Assembly: GCF_029633865.1 (NCBI RefSeq)
Contig: NC_079219.1
Span: forward strand, 19,115,963-19,179,962
DNA: 64,000 bases
Direction: 5' to 3'
Origin: Lampris incognitus
Taxonomy: Eukaryota; Chordata; Actinopteri; Lampriformes; Lampridae
This document shows positions 28,101 to 40,700 of this stretch, in pieces. How positions within the stretch are numbered: position 1 is the stretch's first letter; the number at the start of each line of letters is the position of its first letter. Both the position numbers and the translations under genes were made by a program. The notes under the pieces were generated by a model that was not told the DNA's origin, did no database searches, and saw nothing but the letters and a program-made list of their open reading frames with translations.

Positions 28101-31100
28101 AGGGGGTGGAGCAGCGACCGGGACAGCTTGGAAGAGTGGGGTAGTCGGCTGGGTTCAATTGGGGAGAAAAAGGGGGGGAAATTAAAAAAAGAAATATCAC
28201 ATGTCCCTTGCACTCTCCATGACAAATAAAATGTAATCTTCAACGATGACATTCTCCTTACAAAAGACATGATAGCCGTCATCTCACCTGTGCGGTGTCA
28301 CTTAAAGTGAACCTTAACCCATCTCTGGATGATGAATCCCACAGGTGCATGCTCAACACCATAGATGGACCATCGGACCCTGTGGAGGACTATCTGTGTG
28401 ACCCGGAGGAGATGCCCCTGGGAGCCAGAGAGAGTCGGCTGCCTTGCCCAGAGGACTGTGTGCTGAACGACTGGGGGACCTGGAGCCGCTGCAGCCTAGT
28501 AAGGGCAAAGCTAAAATCAAAGGAGTTTGGTCCTCAGCCACTGACTAGAGAGGGAAATGTGAGAATTCCTTGAAGCCCACACAGATTCATCTTTATCAGT
28601 TTCTTGTTGTGGATAGTTTCTCTAAAGCCAAGGAAAATTAAGAAGCAGTACTGTACCCTATTAAGTAGTAGTTAAATCTTTGCCAGCAGGTTATTTCACA
28701 TCGGCCGTGACGGAATAAACTTAAGAAGATATTTAGAGAAACGGTTTGTATATCACTTAAACTATTCTGCATTCGCTTGGTGTTGAACAGGGGAGAAATT
28801 CAATTTGTAATTAACATGGGAGGATTGTGAACAGCTCTTAAATTCACATTTGCTGAAAGCACACTCCAATTTGAATTTACCTATGAGACTATTCTCACAG
28901 CCCTATCAAAAAAGTGAGGATCGGACGTCCGGGTAGCGTAGCGGTCTGTTCCGTTGCCTACCAACACGGGGATCGCTGGATCGAATCCCCTTGTTACCTC
29001 CGGCTTGGGCAGGCGTCCCTACAGACACAATTGGCTGTGTCTGCGGGTGGGAAGCCGAATATGGGTAAGTGTCCTGGTCGCTGTACTAGCGCCTCCTCTG
29101 GTTGGCCGGGGCGCCTGTTCAGGGAGGAGGGGGAACTGGGGGGAATAGCGTGATGCTCCCACGCGCTACGTCCCCCTGGCGAAACTCCTCTCTGTCAGGT
29201 GAAAAGAAGCGGCTGGCGAGTCCACATGTGGTAGTCCACAGCCCTCCCCAGATCGGTAGAGGGGGTGGAGTAGCCACCAGGATGGCTAGGAAGAGTGGGG
29301 TAATTGGCCAAGTACAATTAGGGAGAAAAAGGGGGGGGAAACCCCCCCCCAAAAAAAGTGAGGATCCACCAATATAGTTTGCAAAAAAAACATATCAAGC
29401 CCCAAGACAGTTGCAGCAACTCACAGGCCCGCAGGGTAATGTGCATCCGCAATCATCTTTCTCTCATTTGCAGAAACACGTTAGGTGGCAGAACGTTTTG
29501 TTTGGTTTCTAAACTTTTTCTCTGCTTCATGGAAAAGGCCAATACATGTACCCGGACTTGACTCGCTGTTCTTACATCAGCACTCTGGCCATTGTTAATC
29601 ACGTGCCATTCTCTCACAAGCACTCAACGCACCGACTTCCCACAATCCCAATCCTGACATGGAAGTCTGCAGCAGTGGTACCAATGGGGCGTCTAGCATG
29701 ATTTATTCATCACCGCCGGCTATGGAGTTACCCTATCACTGGCAGCAAGTTACCCCCCCCCCCCCCCGCTGTCCCTCTGTGACCAATGACTTTATATAAT
29801 CTGGCAATATTCTGTTCCAGTAGAACATTTTTTCGAGCCGCCATGTTGATAAAATACTTAAGAAAAAAACTGGGGGGAAAATTCCCCCCAGTTTTTTTTT
29901 CTTAGTTCTTTCTTACTAGAGCGTTAGTGTCTGTAATAGAACCCAACTTCCCCTCGAGGATGAATAAAGTATTCTGATTTTGATTCCCAAGATTTCCTGT
30001 TTCTGAGAGTGGTTGGAGGAAGAGGATTTTTTTTTTCTTCCCAAATTTAATTCAATTTTATTTGTCTTTAAATGGCCTCAGAAAATGGAGATCTCTGTGG
30101 ACAGAGATTTGGGTCTGGGTAATGGCTTCACATCAGAACAGCCTATAGTAATCCACTTATTTAGCGAAATGAATTATGGAGCAATAGGGAAATAATCCAA
30201 AAGCAGGCAAATTCACACACATTTTAATCGACTTTAATGTTCAATAAATATGGACATCACAGCGGCGGGAGCTCTGTTCGAAAAGGGGGCTTAGTTCCAG
30301 TTCAGGAATCTGTCTGCATTGAATTTTTATCAGTCTCTGCAGTATGGATTGCTTAATCACTTACCCATTCTTGAGAACATAATGTAAGGCATCCTAGCAG
30401 CCTCTACCCCCATCAGTTTTCAGAAGAATAGGATCGGTTGGGGGCGTCCGGGTAGCGTAGCAGTTTATTCCGTTGCCTACCAACGCGGGATCACCGGTTC
30501 AAATCCCTGTGTTACCTCCGGCTTGGTCGGGTGTCCCTACAGACACCACTGGCCGTGCCTGCAGGTGGGAAGCCGGATGTGGATACATGTCGTGGTTGCT
30601 GCTCTAGCACCTCCTCTGGTCGGTCGGGGATGCCTGCTCAGGGGGAGGGGGAACTGGGGGGAATAGCGTGATCCTCCTACGTGCTATGTCCCCCTGACGA
30701 AACTCCTCACTGACAGGTGAAAAGAAGCAGCTGGCGACTTCACATGTATCGGAGGAGGCATGTGGTAGTCTGCAGCCCTCCCCGGCTCGGCAGAGGGGGT
30801 GGAGCAGTGACCGGGACAGCTCGGAGAGTGGGGTAATTGGCCAAGTGCAATAGGGGAGAAAAAGGAGGGGGGGGGGAATCAAAAAGAAAAAAAAAAGAAT
30901 AGAATAGAATCGGTTAATAGAGCTGTTTTGTTTCAGCCCTGCACCAGAACCATCAGTCGGGTGAGGACAGCATACACCCTGCGTTCACCCAGCGTTGGAC
31001 GACAGTGTCCAGATACCACTGACAAGGAGCCCTGCAGCCTAAATCTGAACTGCTTCAACTATTTCTACAACATCACAGGTAAAGGAGCAACACTGGAAGC

Positions 31101-34100
31101 AATCCCGCTGTAAAATAAGTGTCTCCATGAAGTTGCAACGTATGGCACAACAACTGAGTGAGTCCACCCACATGCTCGACTAAGTTTGAGTTTCAGTGTA
31201 CATCATTTATCCAGGAAGGCTCATTGAGCAGGCCAACTCTTTTTTTTTTTAGCTCTGCCTTTACTTCACACTGACACTTGGGAGCGCTCCAAAAACCACA
31301 AATATTGGTATTTTTCTTTCGAATTCCGGCCCCGATCAAAGTTTAATCCTTCTGAAATTTACTGTGTGTTCTTCAGTGCCCTCACCCTTTCCTAACTCTT
31401 TGCATGAGACAGATCATCTGTAGCACTGGGATCCCAGCAGCACGCGGGCCTTACAGAGTATGAGCACATATGATACGAGCCGGGATCATTAGCAAGAGGG
31501 CTGGCTTTCATCGTTACAGGGACAATCTTGACTGCATGTTTGTTATTTCTATATTTCCGTCTCTTTCTCTGTCTGTCTCTCTCTCACTCTCTCTGTCTGC
31601 TACCGTGTCTCTTTTGTGTTGCAGTCTCCATGTTTCACTCCCCAGAGCCCCACAAAGCTCCTCAGCAGCAGGAGACATGACTCCCATCCCAGAGTTGAGC
31701 ACTCAAACAAACCCACTGCAGCTAAAAACAGCCGCCTGTCTTTGTCAGAGGATGGCGGGGTATATGTGTGATATCCCAGCACCCGAATAGTGTTTTTAAG
31801 GAACAGTACATACAGTATGTGTATCTAAAGACTCCACCACCCGGGTATGCTAGAATAAAATATTGCACTTTGACTTCAGAACAACAAATTTTGTTTTAGT
31901 GGGCTACTTATTCCAACCTTATCGTACAAGTCTTGTCTCTTAAAACGTTAAATATCCTGACAAGGTTTCTTATGAAATAACTGCATTGGCATTACTATTG
32001 TAGCCTCTTTATATTTCAGAGGACTCTTATAAATCGCACGTTGCACGATGCAGCTTTTTTTTATCAGCCAAAGGCACGACAAGGCAGATGTTACTGGCAT
32101 ACATTTCAAGTTCAAGTTTCACTTTATTATCATATGCATATAAAAAGTACCATGTGCCTTCAAATGCAATGAAATGCATATGCTCTGGCTCGCTCAGCCC
32201 TTAAACTGTATGTAAGGAAATAATAAATCATAATAGGTAAGAAATCAGAACTCCCACACAAAAAAAATCACTGAGGTTATTTATGTAAGGCGATTTATTA
32301 TTTGTGAGTTATGATTTTTTTATTTATTGTTTTGGTTATCATTTATTATTTCCTTATATGTAGTTTAAGGGCTGACAGAGCCAGGGCATATGCATTTCAT
32401 TGCATTTGAAGGCACATGGTACTTTTTATATGCATATGATAATAAAGTGAAACATGTACTGTATTTTTTTGTTATTATTATTTTTATTTTGATCCCTGTG
32501 GGGAAATTATGCTCTGCATTTAACCCATCCTAGCTGTGTAGCTAGGAGCAGTGGGCAGCCGCCGTGCAGCACCCGGGGACCAACTCCATTTCATCTTTCC
32601 ATTACCTCGGCCAGGGGCACAGACAGGAGTAATAACCCTAACATGCATGTCTTTTTGATGGTGGGGGAAACCAGAGCACCCGGAGAAAACCCACCGCAGA
32701 CATGGGGGGAACATGCAAACCCACACAGAGGACAACCTGGGATGACCCCCAAGTTTGGACAACCCCAGGGTTTGAACCCAGGACCTTCTTGCTGTATTGT
32801 GACAGCACTAACCACTGCACCCCTGCGCCACCATATGCCTTGTCATGCCTTTGACTAATAAAAAAAGCTGCATTGTGCAACGTGCGGTTTATAAGAGTCC
32901 TCCTAATACTGACAGCAGTATTAGGATACTGACGGCAAACAGACTTGGCGGATCCAAGAGAGACGATATTAAACCTCACTGACCCCTTTGCCGACAAAGC
33001 TGTCTGCTGTTATTGATTGTGATCTGTGTCAGACAGATGCCATTTGGAGGCTGACTCCAAATGTACACTTGTTTGAGAGATTATTTTTACAGCATTTTGG
33101 ATGTACTCGATAGCTGCAACTACCCTTCTCCCTTATCATCCTTTGCAACATGCATGCCACATGAGAAACAGAGTTTTGCTCTGGTAAAGTTTTGCTCTTT
33201 TTTACATATTTGTTCTACAGGAGCTACACCAGCACATAAGCAGCCTCAATGTAAAAGTCACATCCTCAATAGTAAAATTCTGTGTATCTGGATTTTCATT
33301 TTCATTCGAGTATTCCTGTCTTAATCATGTTTATTTGCTTTGCGGTAACATTTATCAATATCCTAAAACACTGAAGAGATTTATTACATCTACTGTTTGG
33401 CCACAGGGGCACTCTCAACTAATATTTCCTGTTAAATTCATTTAACAGTAAGTCACTAAATATAAGATTATTAACTAAATGTGTAAAATGTTATTGTAAA
33501 TGTTTTCTGGGTTTGTTTTTTGTTTTTACACTAGACTGGAGTACCTGTCAGCTCAGCCCTAACGCTGTATGTGGTACAGGCATTAAAACAAGGATGCTGG
33601 ACTGTGTTCGTAGCGATGGCAAGTCTGTGGACCTCAAGTTCTGTGAGGAGGTAAACCTCTGAGGCTTCCTTTGTTTCCTTCTTTTTCTCTCTGTCTTTCA
33701 CATTTAAGTTCTCTCCCACCCTTTCTTACTGGCACACAACATCTTCCTCTATGATTTAATCATACCACTCATTACCATACATTATTGTAACCTACCAGTG
33801 CTGTTAAGACTAATATGAAATATTCAGAAGTATTCCCATGCAGAGATTGTTGTCAGTGCTTTGGGACAAGCATTTTATTCATTCATAATCTGTCTATGCT
33901 CCATGTAATTGTAGCCGGCGGACTGTGGCAGAGCCATCCCTACAGCTATTTAACCCTTGGCCCTCTTTATAGTCTGGCTAATTCACAAAAACAAAACGTG
34001 TCAGAGTGGCTTTCGGGGCAGCTCCACGATCTCAGCAGACCGGCCTGGTGCTGCTCAGTGCAATGCCTCCTTTAGAACAAAGGCTTTGGGGAAAGGCAGT

Positions 34101-37100
34101 GTTAGGAGGTCAAGCTGGTGCAAGGCTTTAACAGATTTAATGGTGTTGCCAAGATTGCTCTGTCTGCACCACTGGTGTTGTGAATGATTTATACTGATCA
34201 TGAATTACCACCATTTCCCCTATAGTTAAATTTGGAGAAGAAGTGGCAGATGAACATTTCCTGCATGGTTGAGTGTCCCGTCAACTGCCAGCTGTCAGAG
34301 TGGTCGGCCTGGTCCGAGTGTTCACAGTCCTGTGGATTGGAAGGTAGGGTTGATGGACAATGAAAAAAGCATGGTCAATACTGTACTCAGGTATAATTTT
34401 TACACACATCTTACTGTACAGTATGTTATCATTTTCTATTTTAGGCATGTGGCTCACCCTCCTGTCTAGAGCAGAACAAGGTTCATGGTCTTGCTCTGGG
34501 ACGTTTTTGCAGGATTCATCCACTGTTTCAGGGATCAATCTTACAGCCTTCCAGTTTGGGGGCAGTCCATTATACCTCCCCATTGTCATTAACTATGTGT
34601 AATTACCTTTATACATAAAGTGACTACAGTGCTTGCCACCTCCTCTTTTCAAAGTGCAATCTTTATGTAATATATAAAATATAATGTGACTATAGAGTTG
34701 CCAATTTAAATACCCTGGACTGGCCTGGAAATTCTGGCTCTGGAAAATGAATGAGTTATGTTTTTCCTCTGAATTTCTGTTGAGCTGCCTTTGAATAAGG
34801 CACTTAACCTTCAACCCCTCCAGCAAAGATGCTTAGTGGTTAGCAGCACCGAGGGCTGTGATTGCAACGCTCAGCCCTCAGCTGTGAAAATGCAAATTTG
34901 TAGGAATGTGAAAGCAGGTAGGTACTGAAAAAGAATGTGCATGCTCAGCAAGACTGTTGGCTGGATAGATTAAATTTGAAAAGAAAAATGCAATCACCAT
35001 TTGACCAGAGTCTGTTTATGAGGAACCTCACTGTGCAAATAGTGTTGTGTACATGTGTGTTACTGTATGCAGAGGTAATCAAGCATGGCCTTCCAAAAAT
35101 AAAAAAGCCTGTACGCTGAGCAAAATGTCCCTGGATAAATGAAGGTTAAAAAAAAACCTATTTCAGACAACATCACACTGATGCTGCATGTGGTTTGTGT
35201 GAGAAAAGAAGCAATTATTGAAGTGATGGCATCACATCTCTGGTAATTGGCAGGCGGAGGTTTGGCCTCCTGTTGTCTGGCTGCTGCTGTTCTGCAGGAT
35301 CCATGAGATCGGCTTGACATTAACTTTTTTGCTCACCAACCACTGTGGCTAGTGGTTTTCCAAACTCACTAGCCACTCAGCCTTTTCACAAGTCACAATT
35401 TAGTTGTTGGGAAATTATGTTTTATTTGATTAAAGTTGACTATGATCTGCTATAATTTACTTGAAGAACTAGATTTACAACCCTTTTGGTGAGGGCAGAG
35501 TGATGGGTGATTGCATTCACCTGTTAACTTACCTGGCCTTAAGTAGGGACCGTCCCTCTGTTTTTCATACACTCTGATGGCTGGATGGCCGAAAACGTTT
35601 GTGTTTTGCCAGACATATGATATAGTAAATCTATTGATTGGTATATTTCTGAGTGTGACGAAAAGACAGGAGGCAGAGCTGGAGGTGGCAGAGTTGAAGA
35701 TGCTAAGATTTTCATTGGGAGTGACGAAGAAGGACAGGATCAGGAACGATTATATTAGAGGGACAGCTCAAGTTGGGTGGTTTGGAGACAAAGCAAGAGA
35801 GGCAAGATTGAGATGGCTTGGACATGTGTGGAGGAGAGATGCTGGGTATATTGGGAGAAGAATGCTGAATATGGAGCTGTCAGGGAAGAGGAAAAGAGGA
35901 AGGCCAAAGAGGAGGTTTATGGATGTGGTGAGGGAGGACATGCAGGTGGCTGGTGTGACAGAGGAAGATGCAGAGGACAGGAAGAAATGGAAACGGATGA
36001 TCCTCTGTGGTGACCCCTAACAGGAGCAGCTGAAAGTAGTAGTAGTAGATATATTTCTTGAGTGTGGTCCTCCCTTCTTTATATGGTTACATGCATCTAG
36101 GGCCGCATGGTGGCCCAGTGGTTAGCACTGTTGCCTCACAGCAAGAAGGTCCTGGGTTTGAACCCCAGGCCATCCCAGGTCCTTTCTGTGTGGAGTTTGC
36201 ATGTCCTCCCCGTGTCTGTGTGGGTTTCCTCCCACCATCAAAAACACATGCACAGTAGGGTTAATACTCCTGTCTGTGCCCCTGACCGAGGCAATGGAAA
36301 GAAGAACTGGAGTTGGTCCCCTGGTGCTGCAGCCGCCCACTGCTCCAAGCTACATGGCTAGGATGGGTTAAATGCAGAGGATGAATTTCCCCACGGGGAT
36401 TAATAAAGTATATCTTAATCTCTTAATCTTAACGCACCAGTTGGTCAGAGCACAGTGGCAACCCTTCAAATACAACCCTTTTAAATGTAAATGACCACCT
36501 TTAACATCCAACTCAAGAGTACATAAAATGTATAACAATACGGTCAAAAAATATTCAGCTCTGATAAGGTTGTGTGTAAAGCTCCTTTTGTATGAATACA
36601 TGCATCCAATTATAACAAAGACATAAAAAGAGTAGCTTCTTAATGCATATAATAAAAGTGGTGCAGAGGTAAAGAAGATTAATTGGAAAGATAAACACAA
36701 AACTGAAGAGACCTAAGAAGAGAAAAACGGTCTGTTTAAATGTATTAACAACAGCTATAAATAATGCTAAGCAGAAGAAATCTCTGCAGTAGAGAACTAA
36801 TTATTTTTGTCTGATCAATCAATCAAGCACAATGTTACTTTGATAATACACGTTTAATACTTACTCGCACATCCACTGAAAGGGTCGACCTCTCGTCCCT
36901 ATCTTCTCAAGCTCAGCTGTCTTCATGAGGACCAGGGACTTCACCACAGCACGGTCTTGTAGCGAACCAGCCGTCGTGGTCGCAATGCTTCCAATATGAC
37001 TGACAGAACTTTCATGGTCCTTGATGGTTTCGACTTATAAATTGTTTGTCCTAACCACAAGAGAGACCCCCTTCACCTTTTCGCTGCCGTATGTCCTACA

Positions 37101-37677
37101 ACTGGTGCGGTACATGATTTTCTTGGCTGGCTCATATACCAGCCATTCTCGACCTGAAATCCACTTTTCGTTGAACAGTCTTTTCTTTTTCTTTGTCTCC
37201 TCTTCCTTACCAGTTTCTTCATCAGGTTTTCTCGTGTGTTGTCTGCTCTTCGGGGGGGGGGGGGTTACACCTGTTATGCGTCACCACATTGAAGTCCATG
37301 CCTCTCATGGATGTAATAAGAGCTTCGATCACTGGCGTGCAAGTGCAAAGCAGTAGTCCTGACACGAACATGGGAGTTGTAGGGTTATTGTGTCACATTG
37401 CAATGAGTTTATTATTTCAGATGTCTTTTGAGAAGACTACAGTCAGTATGTATAGAATGCCACCTGCCAAAATAGCTTGTGAGAGTGACTGTGTTACACG
37501 CCACCGCTGAATTCTACCCGTATTTGGTGGGTGGGCAGTGCAAATGTCAAGCCCTGTTTCAATCCCTCGGCTCTTGGGAGTAGTAGGGAACCCTTTGAAA
37601 TGATGGTGAAGTTGCACCTTAATCACTGAATAGATGGACTAAGAGTTTCGGACCAGCTAAAAGACCAACAGAAGACC

Positions 37678-37717
<40 letters not shown>

Positions 37718-40700
37718 TATAGTCTTCTAACTTGAACAGGCAATGAGGTAGTGTAGTATGTCTGTGTTGTTTGCATGTGTCTGTGTGTTTCTGTACGTGT
37801 TTGTGTGTACACGTGTGCTCGTGTTGTGTGCGTGTGTGCTAAAAAGGAAGGTGTTTCAAGTGTTAATAAGTGTCTCAGGTTGACGCAGGTGCACGGTGAG
37901 TGAGGGGAGCAGGTTGCTAGTTTGGGGGTAAGAAAATGAGGGCGGTAGATCCTGCTAATGAAGGGCTTGCAGGTTTGAGCGTGGATGGTTTAAAATAGTT
38001 ATATTAGAAGTGGATTTCTCAACTAAGTTGCAGATTTTGCATGCATGCATAAGTGTGAGTATGCAAGCATTATTGTGTTGAAACTTTTAGTCCATTCAGC
38101 AGCAGGTAACCCTGCACTTCAAACCAAAGAAACTCGGAGCCTGTGACTGTGATGCATCGGCTCTTTTTACAGACAGTTAGCATCACAAAAAAATCCAATT
38201 ACACTTCAATTTGATCATGACCAAATCAATATGCCAAAAAAAGATAAGCGTTGTGTAGAATCAGGCAGTATAATGGTAATACCAAGGTATTACCCCGGGT
38301 ATTTAAAAATGATGACTTATCCTTTTCAGCAAACCACATACAATTTCTGCACCACATGTACCTAATAAACTGTAGGCTAATTTTCATCCATTCACAACTT
38401 ATAATGGAGCGCACCTGCCTATTTGGTCATAGAATCACAAATAGTTCACTTTCCTAGTAAATTGTGAGGCGTGACACACAGGTACACATGAACTGTTTGT
38501 TTCAGGGGAACAAAACAAGATGGCATGTGTGAAGCCACGGTCGGGCCAATTATCATCAAAAAAATGTCACTGCTGCAATTTGACAGCATTTTGGTTTCCT
38601 ACCGAACAAACAGAGAGCGGCAGCAAATTTGGATGAAGTTGTTTGATTCTAGACAGTTACCGCCAGTGAGAGAAACATTTCGCATGTGCCTTCTCATCTG
38701 CACGGATGAACTTGTCGTCGACCTGAAAGCCCCCTGCTGTGCTTTTCCAACTGCATCTTCACAAGCAACTATACTTTGTATTGTGTATGTAGTCTTTATT
38801 TTGTGAAGAAGAACCTGCTTTAGTGATTCAAGCCCAATTACATACATGTGTATATGTATATGTAATTATATTTATCCAGTATGAACATACCTTCTATATT
38901 AACTGTGAGAGATTGTACTTTTTTGTGGCAAATCCTAATAATCGGTTCATGTGTGTCATCTGTTTGTGTTTTGTTCATTTACTGGCTGAAGAGCACACAG
39001 CCACTTTGGTTGTGTAAAACTTTTATCTCTTCAGCACTAAATCAAGTACCCTATTATTCAGGGAAGCTAATTCAGTCAATTTATCTTCTGCGTTTTTTAG
39101 CAAAGGTCTCAAAGTGTGCATGGAGCTGTGCGGAGGTAGAGGCTTTGGCTTGTGTAGATGAAACCAACAACACACCCCTCACTGAGGATGTCACTTCCTG
39201 TCTGTTTGATCCAGGAAAGATGTGGCGGCAGAGGTCGGTGGTTCAGGCCTCTCAGGGTGATGGGCGGCCGTGCCCGCCTCAGATGGAGCAGTGGAAACCC
39301 TGTCCTGTCAGGCCCTGTTACCGATGGCAGTACAGTCCCTGGTCCGAGTGTAGAGTGGAGGTATGTCCCTTCATTATGTAATGTATGTACTGTAATATTA
39401 TACAGTGTAATGCAATATGATACAGTAAGGCAAGTTGTATCATCTGAGTCTTATACTGGTCTAGCATGAATTTGTATTCATTAGATATCCTTAACAGTAA
39501 TAAGATCACATTATTGAATTCCCTTATAAATCCACGCAAAGCTGCTTGATTCACAGCGTTATGCCGACATGTGAACAACATCTGCTAACCTCGTAAGCAT
39601 GAAAAACTTGAATGTGGCAAAAAACAAATCTGAAAACAACCCAACCCAATAGATCTCTATGCATTTATACATATGTAGTGTATCACACAACATTGTGAAC
39701 AGATTAACAGATGGCAAGCTACAAGAGCCAATAGAGTAATAAATAGAAATGATTTGCAAGATGTTATAATTAACATTTGCAGTGTTAATTATAAAAAAGG
39801 GGTCTTTGTTCAGTCATTGTGAATTTCCTTCATGGAATTTTTGGAGTGCACACTTGTTTCTCCTTTCTTCTTATTGCAAACCAGTCAGCAGAGTCATTAC
39901 ACAATTATTAATCTGACCGCTAGTCATTACCATCATTTTCATGCTGTTATTCTGAAGGTATGTGAGCAATATGTGTGAGGGTTATTCAATAGTAATTGGG
40001 TTTATCAGCTCTCACTTGATCAGTGAAGTGCTGCAGCCAATAAAGTTTTGATTTTTGCACTGGAGGATAAGAGACCGTCGTGAGCCAAATGACTGTTGTC
40101 AGGTGCAAATTCAAGTATTTCTGGAGAAAACAGCTGAATTTGTCTGGTTGCATCCCAGAAGCCTCAGCAGCTCAGCAGAAGTCATGAGAGAGCTGTTTTT
40201 ACAATGCTGCAGAACTTTCAATTGCCATGGGTCAACTTGCATGACAATTTGACCTTTTAAATGTTGATAAATATGTAAGGTCCGATTCTAAAACACAAGG
40301 CCAGTCTGTAAAAATAGAATGTTTTTAAGCTAATCAGTTAAACAGGGACTTTGAATCTTCTCTACTTATCTTTAGCAGTAGACACAGCCATTGTGAATTT
40401 GTGCTATCAATCATTTTAAATGACTGTTTGCTCCCTTCTTAAATATTAGATACTCTCAAGCAAACTATTCATACACAACTCTAGTCACTAAGATGTCATT
40501 GTATATGGCTAATGCAGGATCCCAGTGAACATTAAACTGTTATTTAGGAACTACACAGGGTGGAAACTTTGTATAAATTATTCTTACCTGGGGGCATCCA
40601 GGTAGCATAGCGGTCTATTCCGCTAACTACCAACACGGGGATCGCCGGTTCAAATCCCCATGTTACCTCCGGCTTGGTCGGGCGTCCCTACAGACACAAT

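Noticed and set aside
38881..39214. Open frame continuing upstream of exon 15 for ~110 codons
   Set aside because: The exon 14-15 junction fits exactly at 39215 and the upstream residues have no THSD7A similarity; a chance extension in intron.
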